The notes: generated from the sequence alone by a model not told the origin. A DNA stretch of 64,000 nt from Callaeas wilsoni (GCA_013398955.1 VWPU01013670.1:186001-250000), one strand, 5' to 3'; numbered from the stretch's first letter, positions 1 to 10,990 are shown. Program-made: numbers and translations.

Positions 1-1447
1 ATTCTTTGTGCACATATGACATTTTCAGAAAAGCCCAGTAGGTTTATCTCCAGAGACACCAGTTGTCCAAACACACAGTCATTACGTTGATTTTGCTTAG
101 TACCTCTTCAATGCCAGGCTGGCTGTGTTCTAATTCAGCTCATGGTCAGCATAATAATATGCTTACAAGAGGCAAAAGCAGCACGCTTCAGAAATTCTGT
201 ACTGTCCAGTCTGAGCAAATGCTTTATTTAGATTTGTATTGTAATGAAACCTGGTGGAACATTTTCAAAAGGCAGGTTAGTGTCTTTAAAAGTACAAAAA
301 TCATCAAAACATCTACATACCTTATAAATCTAAAACAAAATTCCATTAAAGTTACTACTAGGATTTAGGAATCAAACCTGTTATATATTTTAAAAAATCT
401 CCATGGGAGCCTATATTATTGAAATATTAAATATCTAAGTTGGGTTTTTTTAATATTCAGTTCCAAATGAGAATAATGTATAATAATGATAATATTGATA
501 ATAGTCCATTAAAAATTGATAGTAACATGTTATTTAGAAACAACATAAAATTATACCTTGTTATTTCTTTTAAAGTTATAAAATAAAGTCATCTGCTAGG
601 GCATATCTCTTGTGTAAACGCAGTTACAAACCTCAATTGTATTATCCTACCAAAGAGTCTTGCTCTTAACTCCACCTCAATTTTACCTTTATGCTACTGG
701 ATAATTTCTCTAAGAAGCAGGCAGTGCTGTTTTCCCCATTCTTCTTTGCTTTCATTATCAACTTGAGAAGCTTTTCACGGCAAGTTCTGTCTATGTATTT
801 GCAAAGGATTTTCCAGAGAGTAGGCATATCTGCTCTCTTAAAACAACAGTAAAATATTTGACATGAGCTTCTTAGCCGTAACTGGATTAGAGGGGATCAT
901 TAATCACACAAGTAAAACACTACGTACCTTCAGAAAGAGAGGTGTCAGTTACCACTGTTACCACTGCGAGTTTCAGGAAATGTTTGAATTTGCTATCTGT
1001 GCTTGTATGCAGAACAAACCAAGACTTCTATACAGACAACAGGAGCCAAGTCACCACTGCCTAATGCTGGCTTCTGAAATGGGAAAGACACTTGGGCCTG
1101 TCAAAGGTCATGTGTAAGGAAGTACAATATTGATAAGAAGCTCAGACACAAACATACCTTGAGATAAACTTGGAGACGCAGGAATTCAGTGTATAGCCTT
1201 AACTGTGTTCTTAGTGCCAGTGCTCTGTCAAGAAAGGAAGATGTAATGTAAGGGTCTTCTGCTGAAGTCATTTGCAGCTGCATATCAAGTAAAATTTATG
1301 CTGAATAAATGCATAAACATGGATGGCCACACAAAGACCAGAAGAAAGAAGGTCCAGGTCAATACCCACTATTTACCCAAATTTTTGCACATGGTTTCCT
1401 CCTACACATAGTGTCTGATCTACAAGGTGACAACTAATTTATTTCCA
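1..1447. other. AT-rich intergenic DNA
   Basis: Non-coding flank on the 3' side of MRPS30. Only short unsupported open frames; no repeat family or RNA gene recognised. Confidence 0.7.
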
Positions 1448-1820
1448 CAGAATCATAGAGTGGTAAAAGTTGGAAGACACCTGTTGTCTAGTACACTCAC
1501 CCTGCTCAGGGCAGGGTCATCTACAACTGGTTGTCCAGGGCCAAGTCATCTGGTTTCAAGTATTTCCAGTGACAGAAACTCCACATCCCTCTCAGAGCAA
1601 TCTGTTCTAGAGTTCAATTGCCATTAAAGAAAGAAAACAATCAAACAAAAACTTTTAAGTAGAACTTCCTGGTTTTCAGTTTCTGGCCATTTCCTCTTGC
1701 CCTCTCACTGGACACAACTGAAACAGGCCTAGCCAAATCTCTTTCACTTCTTTCTATCCCATACACATTGATAAAATTTCTCCTGAGCCTTTTCTTCTCC
1801 AAGCTAAACAATCACAGAAC
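1448..1820 (-). mobile_element. CR1 LINE 3' fragment, diverged
   Basis: Begins with the 3'-terminal repeat in reverse (CAGAATCATAGAGTGG), then runs through CR1 landmarks in order: CTGCTCAGGGCAGGGTCA, GGTTTCAAGTATTTCCAG, ACTCCACATCCCTCTC, GCCATTTCCTCTTGCCCT, ACACATTGATAAAATTTC and GAGCCTTTTCTTCTCCA. The element is read from the minus strand and truncated at its 5' side, as is normal for CR1. A small A-rich insertion interrupts it near 1625-1650. Confidence 0.85.
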
Positions 1821-4050
1821 CTGAGTTTTAAAATTCCAAATTTAATCACCTCCAATTACCTAGAGAAATGTGCTGGTGCAGGAACTGATTTTAAAAAAAC
1901 CTGACCAAACAAAAAGCCTTTACAGGCTGAAATTTGAGGTTGAAATGTAAACCTGCACTGGGACATCTCACTGACAAAATCATGCTCATTTGCAGTGCAG
2001 ACAGTCTTGTTTTATAAGCTACGCTTTCCAACAGTGGAAACAATCCTATATTGTGTCCCTTGAGAGCAGTGATAAAGTGTACTGACTTGATTACTGGTTT
2101 AAAGGAATACTGAAAGCATAAAAAGAATAAAGAAATAGATGGAAGATTTCCTTTAAAGGAGACACAATTAAGATCAATTCTTCATTCTAAAGAAATGAAA
2201 TCAAGCATAACTTAGTAGGAATGAGAAAGGTAATACAGAGAAGATTCTCTAAGAGCTTTAGTTCAATAAATTGAGCTTCAAATAGTTATTAAAAGACAAG
2301 AATGATCAAAGATGAAGAATGAATGCTCACTCATAGAACATTTAGCTAAAAATAAATGCTTCCAACTATGCAGAAACCTGGATAAATAAAAATTACTGCA
2401 AATACTTATAGGTAAATACAGCTGAGCAGATACCATAAAGCTGTTGTCCTGTATAGAAGAATTATTTAGCTTTCCAACAGCATAAGCTATTGGGCATTTA
2501 GCCCTGCAGAACCATAAAAAAAAGCATGTCAAGAATTCTGCCTGTTTGCCTTCTTCAAAGGTTCTTCTAAATTGTTGTAAATAAACTCATCATAAAGTTT
2601 CTGTCACCAATGGTAAGAGGCGTAACCAGATTATCTTCAAACCAAAGGAAACAATTTTTAACATCACATCTTCAAACTCCTGCTTTGAGACCACCGGGTT
2701 AGTTACCCAGCTGAATAGCATGGCATACTTTAGACTGGCTTCTTTCATTCTGAATTAGATGCAAATAACTTCTTTAGTCATAAACCCCTGCTCCAGTAGG
2801 AGTATGTAGTGAGGTCCACAACTTCTTCCCTTCACACCTCAACATGCATTAATAAATGCACTAGTAGCGGTCATATATATTAACTCCTTGTAGCTTGTAA
2901 CTTTTCTTAACACATTTCTTTCTAGATGTAGGACAGCCAGATCTTTCAAGAAACTGAGTTCTAAAAAAATTATTTTACTGTGTATTTACCAAGTAAACTT
3001 TACACAATTTGTCAGTATACTAAAGAAGGCACAACCCCTGTAACCATTACTGGCCTACATTTACTAACATCCTCTAACAGTTTGTGATCCAGTATTTCCA
3101 GATTCGAACAGGATGGTCTTCTTCAGTACTATACTGGAAAGATACTTTCATTATGTCCATCAGAGGTACACTGCCAGTATGTCAAGTTGTCAATAGACTC
3201 TCTCACCAACAGCTGACACCAAGAGTTACTCTTGTCTCAGGAAAAACACACTTCATGCAGTTCCAGAAGGAAACCTTTATCTCTGCTGTCTGAGATAAAA
3301 GGAGTGTGTGTCTTCTCCAACAACAGAAAACTTGAATAAAGAAGAAATATCAAGAGAAACTTCTGCATGACTAAGCAGGCTATAAATGTTGAAGCTCTTT
3401 CTCCTTTCTGAAAGGACACAGAGCTATCTACCCCTACAACCTGGTGAAATCAGAGTAGATATAAGAAAGCTTTTGTCTCCTCATCTCTTCCTCTTCGCTT
3501 GAATTTTCCATGCCAAGTCACCACTTGCAGCATCATATTAAACAACAATGCAGGCAGAATTTTATAGATCAGTCACTCACCTGAAGGTGATAAAAGTTTT
3601 AAGCAAAATAGTTCAGTACTATAGAAAATTGCCTTATTATGCAAAACCAAATCTTATTTTTAGATTCCACCTTATGTTCCCTTGTGTTACACTCCACTTG
3701 GCCTAAGCAGAAATTAATATAGGAAAAAGGATCCAAACGTGGAGATTTCCAAGCTGTGTTTTTGAATCACCGTTTCCAAGTTTCTTTCAAACAGCAAACT
3801 CTATATAAAGCGCTAAAGAACAACACTCCCATGAGACTTAGAGAAATACAATCATGGGGGGTTTCTGGTAGCAAAGCTAAAGAACAGGAACAGGGCAGCT
3901 TCTAAGCTTTCTATTTTTTAAGCTTTTAATAGATATACAATACTTAAAGCAAAAAAAAAAAAAAGGAAAGCCCAAACAAAAACAGAGCTTTTCTCTTTTT
4001 TTTCTTACTTTTTCATTGTAAAGCAGCATTAAGCACCCTGTACAGATGAG
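1821..4050. other. AT-rich intergenic DNA
   Basis: No gene or repeat family recognised. An A run of about 14 bases at 3951-3964 follows no retrogene-like sequence. Confidence 0.65.
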
Positions 4051-4185
4051 TACAAGATCACAGAATCATCAAATAGTTTGGGTTTGAAGGGACCTTAAAA
4101 TACATCTAGTTCCTACAGACCTGCCACGAGCAGGGACACGTTCCACTAGAACAGCTTTCTCTAAGCCCCATCCTTGGGGCTTGAA
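4051..4185 (-). mobile_element. Short CR1 LINE 3' fragment
   Basis: CACAGAATCATCAAATAG followed by GGTTTGAAGGGACCTTAAAA, CTGCCACGAGCAGGGACA and CTAGAACAGCTTTCTCTAAG matches the reverse complement of the last ~130 bases of CR1. Heavily 5' truncated. Confidence 0.8.
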
Positions 4186-5337
4186 GATGAAAGATTGCTG
4201 TACAAAGCTGCATACATTATAATGTCTCAACTTTGTCAGTCACTGACAAGAAAGTAGAACAATGCCCATTAGTTTTTCCCAGCAGAAGGTGAAACAGTGC
4301 CACCCACTGTTTTTCCAGAGCATCCCCTGCTGCACAAAGCTGAAGAAAGCCACGTTCATTTACTAAAGTGGTAGCTCATGCTAAGACTTCCTCCCTCACT
4401 CCCAACAACAGGTTTTACTACTGGGTAACCCATCTACAGTGATATTTCAGTTGCGAAGAAAGTTGCACAGAGGAAAAGTCTTTGAACTTGTTCTACTACA
4501 GCTGAAGCCTCAGGATAAACAAAAGGCTTAATCATAGAAAAATTAGTGGTTTTTATCCCTGAGAGCAGGAGTTTCTTTGACTGTACACGTCAGTTTCCAC
4601 AATCACTAGTTGTATGCAACTCAAGTGAATCTCAAGCTGAAGAGCATTAACATATTACAGCAACTGTAAAAACTGCCATAGGTTCAAAATATCCAACTGC
4701 TTTTTTTCATATCCTTCCACTCATTTTGTATCATCCCTTAATCAGACCAGACAAGTAACAACCACTCCCTCTTAAGCTAGGTCACAGGTCACTCTCCATA
4801 ATCAACATTCTTACCCAGCAGTTTATCTTATGTTACTACAAGGAACATTTATGTAATCCAAGGATCAGCAGTTATCAGAACTGGTAAGAGTCATGCATTG
4901 TTAAGCCAAAAAGAACACTTAAGGACTTCTCTTAAAAAATAACCAGTGCTTGTACACATCTTACTTACGTCTTGATGGTGCACAAAGTGGCAACACTTTC
5001 CAACATAGCAAAGTACCAGTGAAGTAAAACTCTACAACTACTTAATCTTCCATTAGCAAAATACTTTGTAAGCCACTTTACAACAGAAAGTGGGCTGTTG
5101 CTCATACTGAAGGATGTGCAGGCCAGTATTTCAATGATTCAGTACTCTCTGTGTAACAACAAACTACTTGCCTCTTCACAAGAGCGCTGGAAAATTCCAA
5201 AACGGTTAAGTATAGTGGATGAAATTACATAAAATTCTAGGCACACTTGGTTCTGAGGTAACTAGTTACACTCTGTTGATAGCTAATACCCCTAACCAGT
5301 CATTGTATCTTGGCAGTGCCTGTTTCAATGTTTGAAA
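4186..5337. other. AT-rich intergenic DNA
   Basis: Nothing recognisable. Confidence 0.65.
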
Positions 5338-5577
5338 CTAAAAGAGGGTTGATTCAGGCTAGATACACTGAAAAATTTTTTACAATGAGCAAGGTAAAAC
5401 AGGTTGCTCAGAGAGGTGGTAGGTGGAGTCCCATCCCTGGAAACATTCAAGGTCAGGATGGACAGGGGTCTGAGCAACCTGATCTAGCTGAAGATGTCCC
5501 AGCTCACTGCAGAAGGCTTGGAATAAATGACCTTTAATGGTCCCTGCCAACTGAAACTGCTCTGTGATTGTATAATA
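5338..5577 (+). mobile_element. CR1 LINE 3' end, sense orientation
   Basis: Reads in CR1 order on the plus strand: AGGTTGCTCAGAGAGGTGGT, CCCATCCCTGGAAACATTCA, AGGTCAGGATGGACAGGG, GAGCAACCTGATCTAGCTGA, AATGACCTTTAATGGTCCCT, ending CTGTGATTGTAT. It covers the 3' ~240 bases and is well preserved. Confidence 0.92.
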
Positions 5578-6147
5578 TTGTATTTTATGAAACACACATC
5601 CTAGCTGGGGCTCAGATGTGGTCTACTAAAAACACTTGCAAGACATCCAAGTATCAGCAATGAAAACATCAAGATACCAACAGCTGAAATCAAGGACCCA
5701 CACTAAAAGGAAAACTGTAGACTCCAAATGCATTTGAGAGTTCTCTCCATGGTTCTGGAGGTGACAGCTTAAAATTGTGTACGCATGTTCATGACACAAT
5801 CTTCGGAAGCAAGTTTCATCATGTTTATACTACCATGTCTAAAGATTTCTCTTACTATGTAACTAAATTGCCAGCCATTCATTAAGAAACTTTTTATTCT
5901 GAGCTCACCTTGTCTTTAGAATGAATAAGCATTTAACTCAGGCACAAAACTAGAAATGTATCACTAGTGCTGAACATGAAGACAGCTGTTTCATAACAAT
6001 ACTCAGATGGTCATATGAATTAATACTTTGTTGTGACAGTTCAACGTGGACCTGTGGATCTGCTTAAAAAACATGCTCACATGACACTGAATTAGCACAA
6101 GAGGGTTTAAGAGTAAATATACAAAAGACTTCAACATATTCCAGCCA
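5578..6147. other. MRPS30 3' flanking DNA
   Basis: AT-rich sequence downstream of the candidate poly(A) signal. No repeat or gene recognised. Confidence 0.6.
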
Positions 6148-6153
6148 TTTATT
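6148..6153 (-). terminator. MRPS30: Candidate polyadenylation signal AATAAA of MRPS30
   Basis: TTTATT on the plus strand reads AATAAA on the gene strand, about 185 bases after the stop codon. It would give a 3' UTR near 200 bases, which includes a pyrimidine-rich tract at 6174-6202. Another AATAAA-like match near 5890 is a weaker alternative. Confidence 0.6.
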
Positions 6154-6334
6154 TGTCAGTGTGCAGTATACATTAAAAAAGAAAAAAGAAAGAAGAAAGA
6201 AGGCCCAAATGACATAAAATACGTATATAGTGTTTGCTAGACAAATACCTGACTAAAATCAAGGCATAGTATAGATGACACTTCATGGAGTTACAATGAA
6301 GTTCAGGCACATACTTTATGTGTGGTTTAATGGT

Positions 6335-6603
6335 TTACAACTCTTTTGGTCTGTTTAGCAGAAAACGAACCAACTGAAGCAGAACTTCATCATTAAAGCC
6401 TTTCACATTACCATCTTCCACAACATCATACAGTGGCTTACTGTCTGTACCCCAACAGATATTCTTTCGAGAGCTGTTTTTAATAGTTTCTGCAGTTAAG
6501 GCTAAGGTATTTAGCTGGTAACAGAAGAAAGCAAAGTATTTTCCATCAGTCACTACCGCCTGCGATACAAAAGGACGGGTCACATCTGCTTCACTCCAGA
6601 ATC
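6335..6603 (-). CDS. MRPS30: MRPS30 coding exon 5 (residues 365-453 and stop)
   Basis: The acceptor TTTATTTTGTAG ends at 6604. The exon encodes [53 protein letters not shown] and [20 protein letters not shown], then PKEL and TAA at 6337-6335. The human protein continues several residues past the corresponding PKE, so the tail here is shorter. Confidence 0.96.
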
Positions 6604-9600
6604 CTACAAAATAAACACATACAACAGGACTTGAGATGTCTATCAGCACATACACCTAAACCCTAGTCCCGAAATATAGAAAAACTCTGAGAATTGCAGC
6701 AGCTGCCTAGCAGGGAAAAAGTCCTGTCTGCTTTAGCAACACAAGTATTTTTCATACAGACTAACCAAAATACAAATACCAATTAAGGGTATGTCCAAGA
6801 TCAGGGACACTTGTGGCATACTTGCATCTTGTACACAGTTCCCTATCACCAGCTGATAAAAACCACTCACTGATCAGCCAAGTGACTTTTCCAAAACAGT
6901 TAAGTTACTAATGCGTCCAAAGTGCTGCAAAAGAGCTGAGGAAAAATGTCTTTTTTACTATTCCATGGTTCTCAAGAGGCAGTGAGCATTTGTTTCATGA
7001 CAAAAGCATGCACATGTATGTACGAACATAACTAAGTGTAGTAACCAGCCAGACACTGAAAACACGATGTAAGTATCAATGTTTTAAAGAAACCCCACTG
7101 AACATTAACAGCATGTTAAAAATATTTACATATTTATGCATGTGCACTAGTACACACAGGTATTTTTAAGAATATTACTACTATGTGCAACAATGCCAGA
7201 AACTGTTACAGAAGAAAAAAAAAAGTCATAGATTTGAATAATGCTGCCCTTACAACTCATGATGTGTTTACAACAGTGACCAACTCTGAAGACAAGATTT
7301 ACTAGTTCTTCAAATGAAACGACAAGCCATCAGGTGTCTACAGTAACACTAGACAATATTTATATTTATGAGACTAAGTGAAAGACTCATCTGGTCTAAC
7401 CATCCAGGTCTTCTGGGATTTTTTTAGACAAATGTAGGCATAAAATCCTAATGTAAGGCTGAGGACGTTTTTCTTTCATTCCTGGTATTTTCACAGAACT
7501 GAAATTACTGAAACAAGGGTTAAGTAACATAGCTGTTCTAGATGAAAAAAAAACCACAATTGCTTGATGTCTACCGCATTTCCCTCTTAAGGCAGAATGA
7601 GCAAGTCAAAGTAAGATTGAAGTTTTTGCACAAGCTTATTGTTATATATGAAAAAATATTTTTCTCTGTAATTACTTCCCCTGAATCAAAGTACTCCAAG
7701 ACAAAGTCTTAACTAACTCTTTTTTATTAATTCAATTCCATCTGTAAAGACTTACTGAAAAGACGATCTGCAGAGAAAAAAAGCACAAGAAAAATGTGGC
7801 GGGGAGAAAAGGTTAAAGAACTTTACAGCAGACGTTCATAACCAGAAAAGTTTGTCAAGCTGACTGCCTCACCTTGATACATTGCTTGCGCTGCTGTCCA
7901 TGCAAAGAGACTTGCAATCCCATTCGATCGATAAACAACTTCAATCTGATCCTCGAGACGCTCTCTTATAAACCTCTCCCGCTTCAGTTTGTCAGGAAGA
8001 AGATGAAACTGGGTATGTCCATAACAGCATGGATCTGCCACTTTTGATCCTGTGTTCCCCAAAACAATGCAATCAGAGAGAGAACACTCTTTATTATGCA
8101 TACAAACACATACATCTTTGCCATCAGACTCTAAAGTTAGAATCTCTACTGTAGATCTACTGCCTGCCTACTTCCAAAAGGCAGGAGTTTACATCCTAAA
8201 ATGTGAACTTCCCTGGAGATGTATCAAAATTCAAAGTTTTGTGTCCCCTCAAGAGAACTTCTTCAAGCAAATTTGGACACACAGTACCACATGCACTGGA
8301 GAATGCTACTCCCCATTGCCTAACTGACATGAAATCTCAATAGAGATCTATACACTACATACATTTATAGTTATAGATAAAAATACACAACCTTTTTCTG
8401 GTGATGGCAGAAGAAAGACTGAGTCAGCATTAATTTTGGGGTTGGTTTTCATTTGGTTGGTTTGTTGGGGTTTTTTTACAAAAAAAAAGTAGTTAATATT
8501 TCACAATTAAAAACTCTTACCTATAAATACCTTGTTTTCATACTGCTTTTTGAACAATGGCAGTTTGGATGGCTTGTGATCAATAACAGGAACATCTCCA
8601 AGATCTGACTCCAGGGGTACAACCTTGAAGACAACAGAAGGAAGAAAAGCCATGATGTAAACCACATTTCTGACATCAGGTCCAATGTAATACAGCACTT
8701 CCTGGTCAGAAAACAGAAAGTGCAAGTCTTGCTTACATACACCATACAGATAACCTTAACGAAATTCATTTTTTTGCAAGAGAAATTCTCATCCTGTGAT
8801 GACTGCTAGCACAGTCATCTTGTACTAATTTTTCCACAACACACAAAAAATATGTGAAATAATGCTAAAAAAGCTGCCACTTGTCACTGTCTTCTAGCTT
8901 CCATAGAAAAAGAGTAAAAACATTTCTAGCAGCAGCCAATAAAGTAAATCGAACCTGCAGACTAAGCTTACAGATTTGGTTTACTGCACTACACAACATT
9001 TTAAATTGCCTAGACAGTTCTTCCAAAATGCCAGGTTTGTAGCACCTGACAATACTAACCCGAGCAAACTGTACAACTAAGTGAGCCATAAAGGTTCCGT
9101 GTTTACAGAATGCGCAACAGTTTTCCGTTTGTGGTGGAAACTGGACAACAGAGACCCTCACTGCCTACACAATTACCACTGTATAAACCCGCAAGAAAAA
9201 CATTAAATATTGAAAAATAATATATTTCCACAGGACTTGAGCAGTCAAGAAAATAACTGTTAAGCAGTAACAACAGGCAGGAATGCTCACGTCCAGATTA
9301 TATGTGCTTTTACTTCTTTATTTACCTCCACTCCTATTATCCTCCTCCAGTGAGAATGTTCCATAGCACATTTCTTATTCTTGTCTCCATTTCCAAGCAC
9401 GGAATGTTAAGAATTCAATTTAATTATATACAACATACAATTTAAAGTACAAAGAGGACCAAAAGTTCAGAAGACCATGTCAATATCTACAGAGCTACTA
9501 CCACAACGTAGTAAGGGTATTAAGACTCAAAAAATACCCAAATGTGCTACATACTGATTAACTAGGTCTTCCACAGACTACCTCTGCATGGTTTCAATGG

Positions 9601-10707
9601 TTGTCAGAAACAAAAGTGAAAATGCACGGTGTTAAGTTGTTGAAAACATCCACACCTTTGGAAGCTGCTTTGGGACACGGATCTGGAGGTGGGGGTTATC
9701 ATCTATTTGGAATCGCACAGGATCAACTCTACCCTTTCGATGTCCATGGACAACAACTTCCTCACCATGATGCCAGTAATAATTAACTTCAGGGTTTAAA
9801 TCTGCAACAGAACAAGAAATACAGAAAAACAGTGATTTGCCTCTTGCACTTAAAACCCTTCCAATTCTTCTGCAGCTGCACTCAAGCACAAAACCTAAAA
9901 TCTATGCAGAACAATGGAGACAAATCACTACTGATGGTCTGAACAAGTCAGATACACCAGCGACACTCGTGCCGGCTCACAGACCAGCCCCACCGCCCAA
10001 GGGCTCCCATGTCCCCTTGCCTGCCAACCCCGTTCCGTACCGAGGGAAGACGCAGCCAGCAGGGGGTTGCGACTGGACAGGGAAGCGGCGAGGGTGGAAA
10101 CGAGCTGCGTGAGGAAGGGGCCGGGTGTGTGGTCCTGGTCGCGGTAGAGGAACGGCCGCTTCTTGTTCTGGTAGAAGCTCTCCTGGAGAAGGGCGTCGCA
10201 GGCCAGAGAGCGCAGCTCGCCTATATCCAGATGTGGCGCCGCTCCCGCCGCGGGCTCCGGGCTTTTCGCGGCCTCCGGCGCCTCGGCAGCCCCCACCGCC
10301 TCCGCTCCCGGCTCCGGGGCTCTGCCAGCCTCGAGGGTCGCTTCCGCCGCCGCTACCGGGGGTTTCGCGGCGGCAGCTCTCGGGGGCATGCCCGGCACTA
10401 AGACGGTTTTCGTGAAACTGCGGTACCAGCGGTCGGCGTTGAGGGCGAAGGTCTGCGGGTACACCGTGTACTTGGGCCGCTGCAGCTTCCCGTACAGCCG
10501 CAGCTTCTCCTCCACCGTGGCCGCCGCGTGCACCCGCTGGTTGAAGCGCTGCAGGCGTCGCGACTTGGCCGATCTGCTCTTGGCCGTGATGGACGCCACC
10601 ACGGGCGGGTAGAGAGGGCTGGCGGGCGGTGAGGGGGCGCCGGGCACCGTCTCCGAGAACCAGCGCCGGCCGGGCCGCAGCAGCCGCCGAGCGCCCAGCG
10701 CCGCCAT
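6335..10707 (-). CDS. MRPS30: Mitochondrial ribosomal protein S30 (mL65, PDCD9), five coding exons
   Basis: This is a nuclear gene for a mitoribosomal protein that recent structures place in the large subunit as mL65. The coding sequence joins 10707-10041, 9801-9656, 8623-8521, 8049-7873 and 6603-6335, 1362 bases including TAA, giving 453 residues (human is about 439). All introns are GT-AG and phases match. The N-terminus is arginine-rich with few acids ([20 protein letters not shown]), as expected of a mitochondrial presequence. Family landmarks are [16 protein letters not shown] (residues 80-95), [19 protein letters not shown] (201-219), [17 protein letters not shown] (311-327), [16 protein letters not shown] (350-365), [16 protein letters not shown] (366-381) and FLLNRPKEL (445-453). 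The ATG at 10707 has G at -3 and +4; the open frame continues upstream without another ATG. Residues 110-158 form an Ala/Pro/Glu-rich linker longer than the human one. The C-terminus appears a few residues shorter than in human. No frameshift or stop breaks the frame. Confidence 0.97.
6604..7872 (-). other. MRPS30: MRPS30 intron 4
   Basis: A 1269-base AT-rich intron with GT-AG ends. I see no repeat family member or embedded RNA gene in it, only short A/T runs. Confidence 0.9.
7873..8049 (-). CDS. MRPS30: MRPS30 coding exon 4 (residues 306-364 plus 1 base)
   Basis: The acceptor GGGGAACACAG ends at 8050 and the donor GTGAGG begins at 7872. The exon holds the most conserved family block: [18 protein letters not shown], the basic [19 protein letters not shown], and [18 protein letters not shown]. 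Phase 1 at its end makes Gly365 with exon 5. Confidence 0.96.
8050..8520 (-). other. MRPS30: MRPS30 intron 3
   Basis: A 471-base intron bounded by GTAAGAG and CACAG. Near its 5' end (8440-8490 on the plus strand) is a G/T-rich stretch ending in an A run, which reads as a C/A-rich tract in the transcript. Nothing else is recognisable. Confidence 0.9.
8521..8623 (-). CDS. MRPS30: MRPS30 coding exon 3 (residues 272-305 plus 1 base)
   Basis: The acceptor TTGTCTTCAAG ends at 8624; the donor is the strong GTAAGAG at 8520. It encodes [20 protein letters not shown] and [14 protein letters not shown], matching the family block with the LPLFK-QYEN motif. The last base G completes Gly306 with exon 4. 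Confidence 0.95.
8624..9655 (-). other. MRPS30: MRPS30 intron 2
   Basis: A 1032-base AT-rich intron with GTGTGG donor and CTTCAAG acceptor. No interspersed repeat or nested gene is recognisable. Confidence 0.9.
9656..9801 (-). CDS. MRPS30: MRPS30 coding exon 2 (residues 223-271)
   Basis: The acceptor TTCTGTTGCAG ends at 9802 and the donor GTGTGG begins at 9655. The exon encodes [15 protein letters not shown] followed by the conserved [19 protein letters not shown] and [10 protein letters not shown]. It ends in phase 0. Intron 1 (9802-10040) is only 239 bases. Confidence 0.95.
10041..10707 (-). CDS. MRPS30: MRPS30 coding exon 1 (residues 1-222 plus 1 base)
   Basis: Starts at the ATG whose complement is CAT at 10705-10707, in context GAGATGG. 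It encodes the mitochondrial presequence, the first conserved block ending near residue 108, a low-complexity Ala/Pro/Glu linker, and a helical segment with [13 protein letters not shown] and [13 protein letters not shown]. It ends CTC-G with donor GTACGG at 10040. The single leftover base joins AT of exon 2 to make Asp223, which aligns with the Asp at the same place in human. The exon is very GC- and CpG-rich, which also opens long stop-free frames on the other strand; these are shadows. Confidence 0.96.
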
Positions 10708-10759
10708 CTCGCGGAAATGCAGGGCGGCGGAGGGGCGGTGGCCGGAGCCGCGGCAGCTG

Positions 10760-10764
10760 ATTGG
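10760..10764 (-). promoter_or_regulatory. CCAAT box upstream of MRPS30
   Basis: ATTGG on the plus strand, reading CCAAT in the gene direction with flanks AGGCCAATCAG, which is close to the NF-Y consensus. It lies about 55 bases upstream of the ATG. Confidence 0.55.
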
Positions 10765-10775
10765 CCTCTGGGGAC

Positions 10776-10781
10776 CACGTG
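10776..10781. promoter_or_regulatory. Palindromic E-box CACGTG (USF/MYC type)
   Basis: CACGTG in context GACCACGTGAC, about 70 bases upstream of the MRPS30 ATG. A second copy lies at 10862-10867. Confidence 0.5.
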
Positions 10782-10792
10782 ACAAGCCCGCT

Positions 10793-10798
10793 TTCCGG
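10793..10798 (-). promoter_or_regulatory. ETS-type core CCGGAA
   Basis: TTCCGG on the plus strand gives CCGGAA in the gene direction. ETS factors such as GABP (NRF-2) commonly drive genes for mitochondrial proteins. A short motif, so weak on its own. Confidence 0.4.
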
Positions 10799-10861
10799 TC
10801 AGCGAGCGACTTCTCCCGCAGCGGGGGCTGCCGGGGCAGGAAGCGGCGGGGCCGTGGGAGT

Positions 10862-10867
10862 CACGTG
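10862..10867. promoter_or_regulatory. Second palindromic E-box CACGTG
   Basis: GTCACGTGGC, a good USF-type site, about 155 bases upstream of the ATG. Two CACGTG boxes in one short promoter are more than expected by chance even in GC-rich DNA. Confidence 0.5.
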
Positions 10868-10913
10868 GCTGGAGGGCGCCGAGCGCCCCCGCGGCGTGGC
10901 GCCGAGGGGTTCC

Positions 10914-10923
10914 TGCGCATGCG
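10914..10923. promoter_or_regulatory. NRF-1-like site TGCGCATGCG
   Basis: Matches the first ten positions of the palindromic nuclear respiratory factor 1 consensus YGCGCAYGCGCR; the last two bases (TA) do not fit. NRF-1 is a standard activator of nuclear genes for mitochondrial ribosome components, which fits MRPS30. Confidence 0.6.
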
Positions 10924-10956
10924 TAATAGCTGCAGTACGGCCTCTGCCTCGCGGGA

Positions 10957-10975
10957 ACTACAGCTCCCAAGGTGC
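10957..10975 (+). promoter_or_regulatory. ZNF143 (Staf/SBF) type site
   Basis: ACTACAGCTCCCAAGGTGC closely follows the ACTACAAYTCCCAGMATGC pattern bound by ZNF143, common at bidirectional CpG-island promoters. It lies about 250 bases upstream of the MRPS30 ATG and next to a strong ETS site. Confidence 0.6.
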
Positions 10976-10981
10976 TCCCCG

Positions 10982-10990
10982 CCGGAAGTG
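10982..10990 (+). promoter_or_regulatory. ETS/GABP site CCGGAAGTG
   Basis: An exact CCGGAAGTG, the high-affinity ETS consensus, only a few bases downstream of the ZNF143-like site and on the same strand. The pair is oriented towards the right-hand side, as expected if it also drives divergent transcription. Confidence 0.55.

Noticed and set aside
10009..10415. Plus-strand open frames of about 96-130 codons opposite MRPS30 exon 1
   Set aside because: They are antisense shadows of a GC-rich exon where stop codons are rare; their arginine/proline/glycine-rich translations resemble no family.
10708..10785. In-frame upstream extension of MRPS30 beyond the ATG at 10707
   Set aside because: No ATG occurs in this extension (the frame opens from a TTG), it crosses the CCAAT box, and the ATG at 10707 has a strong context and begins a good presequence.
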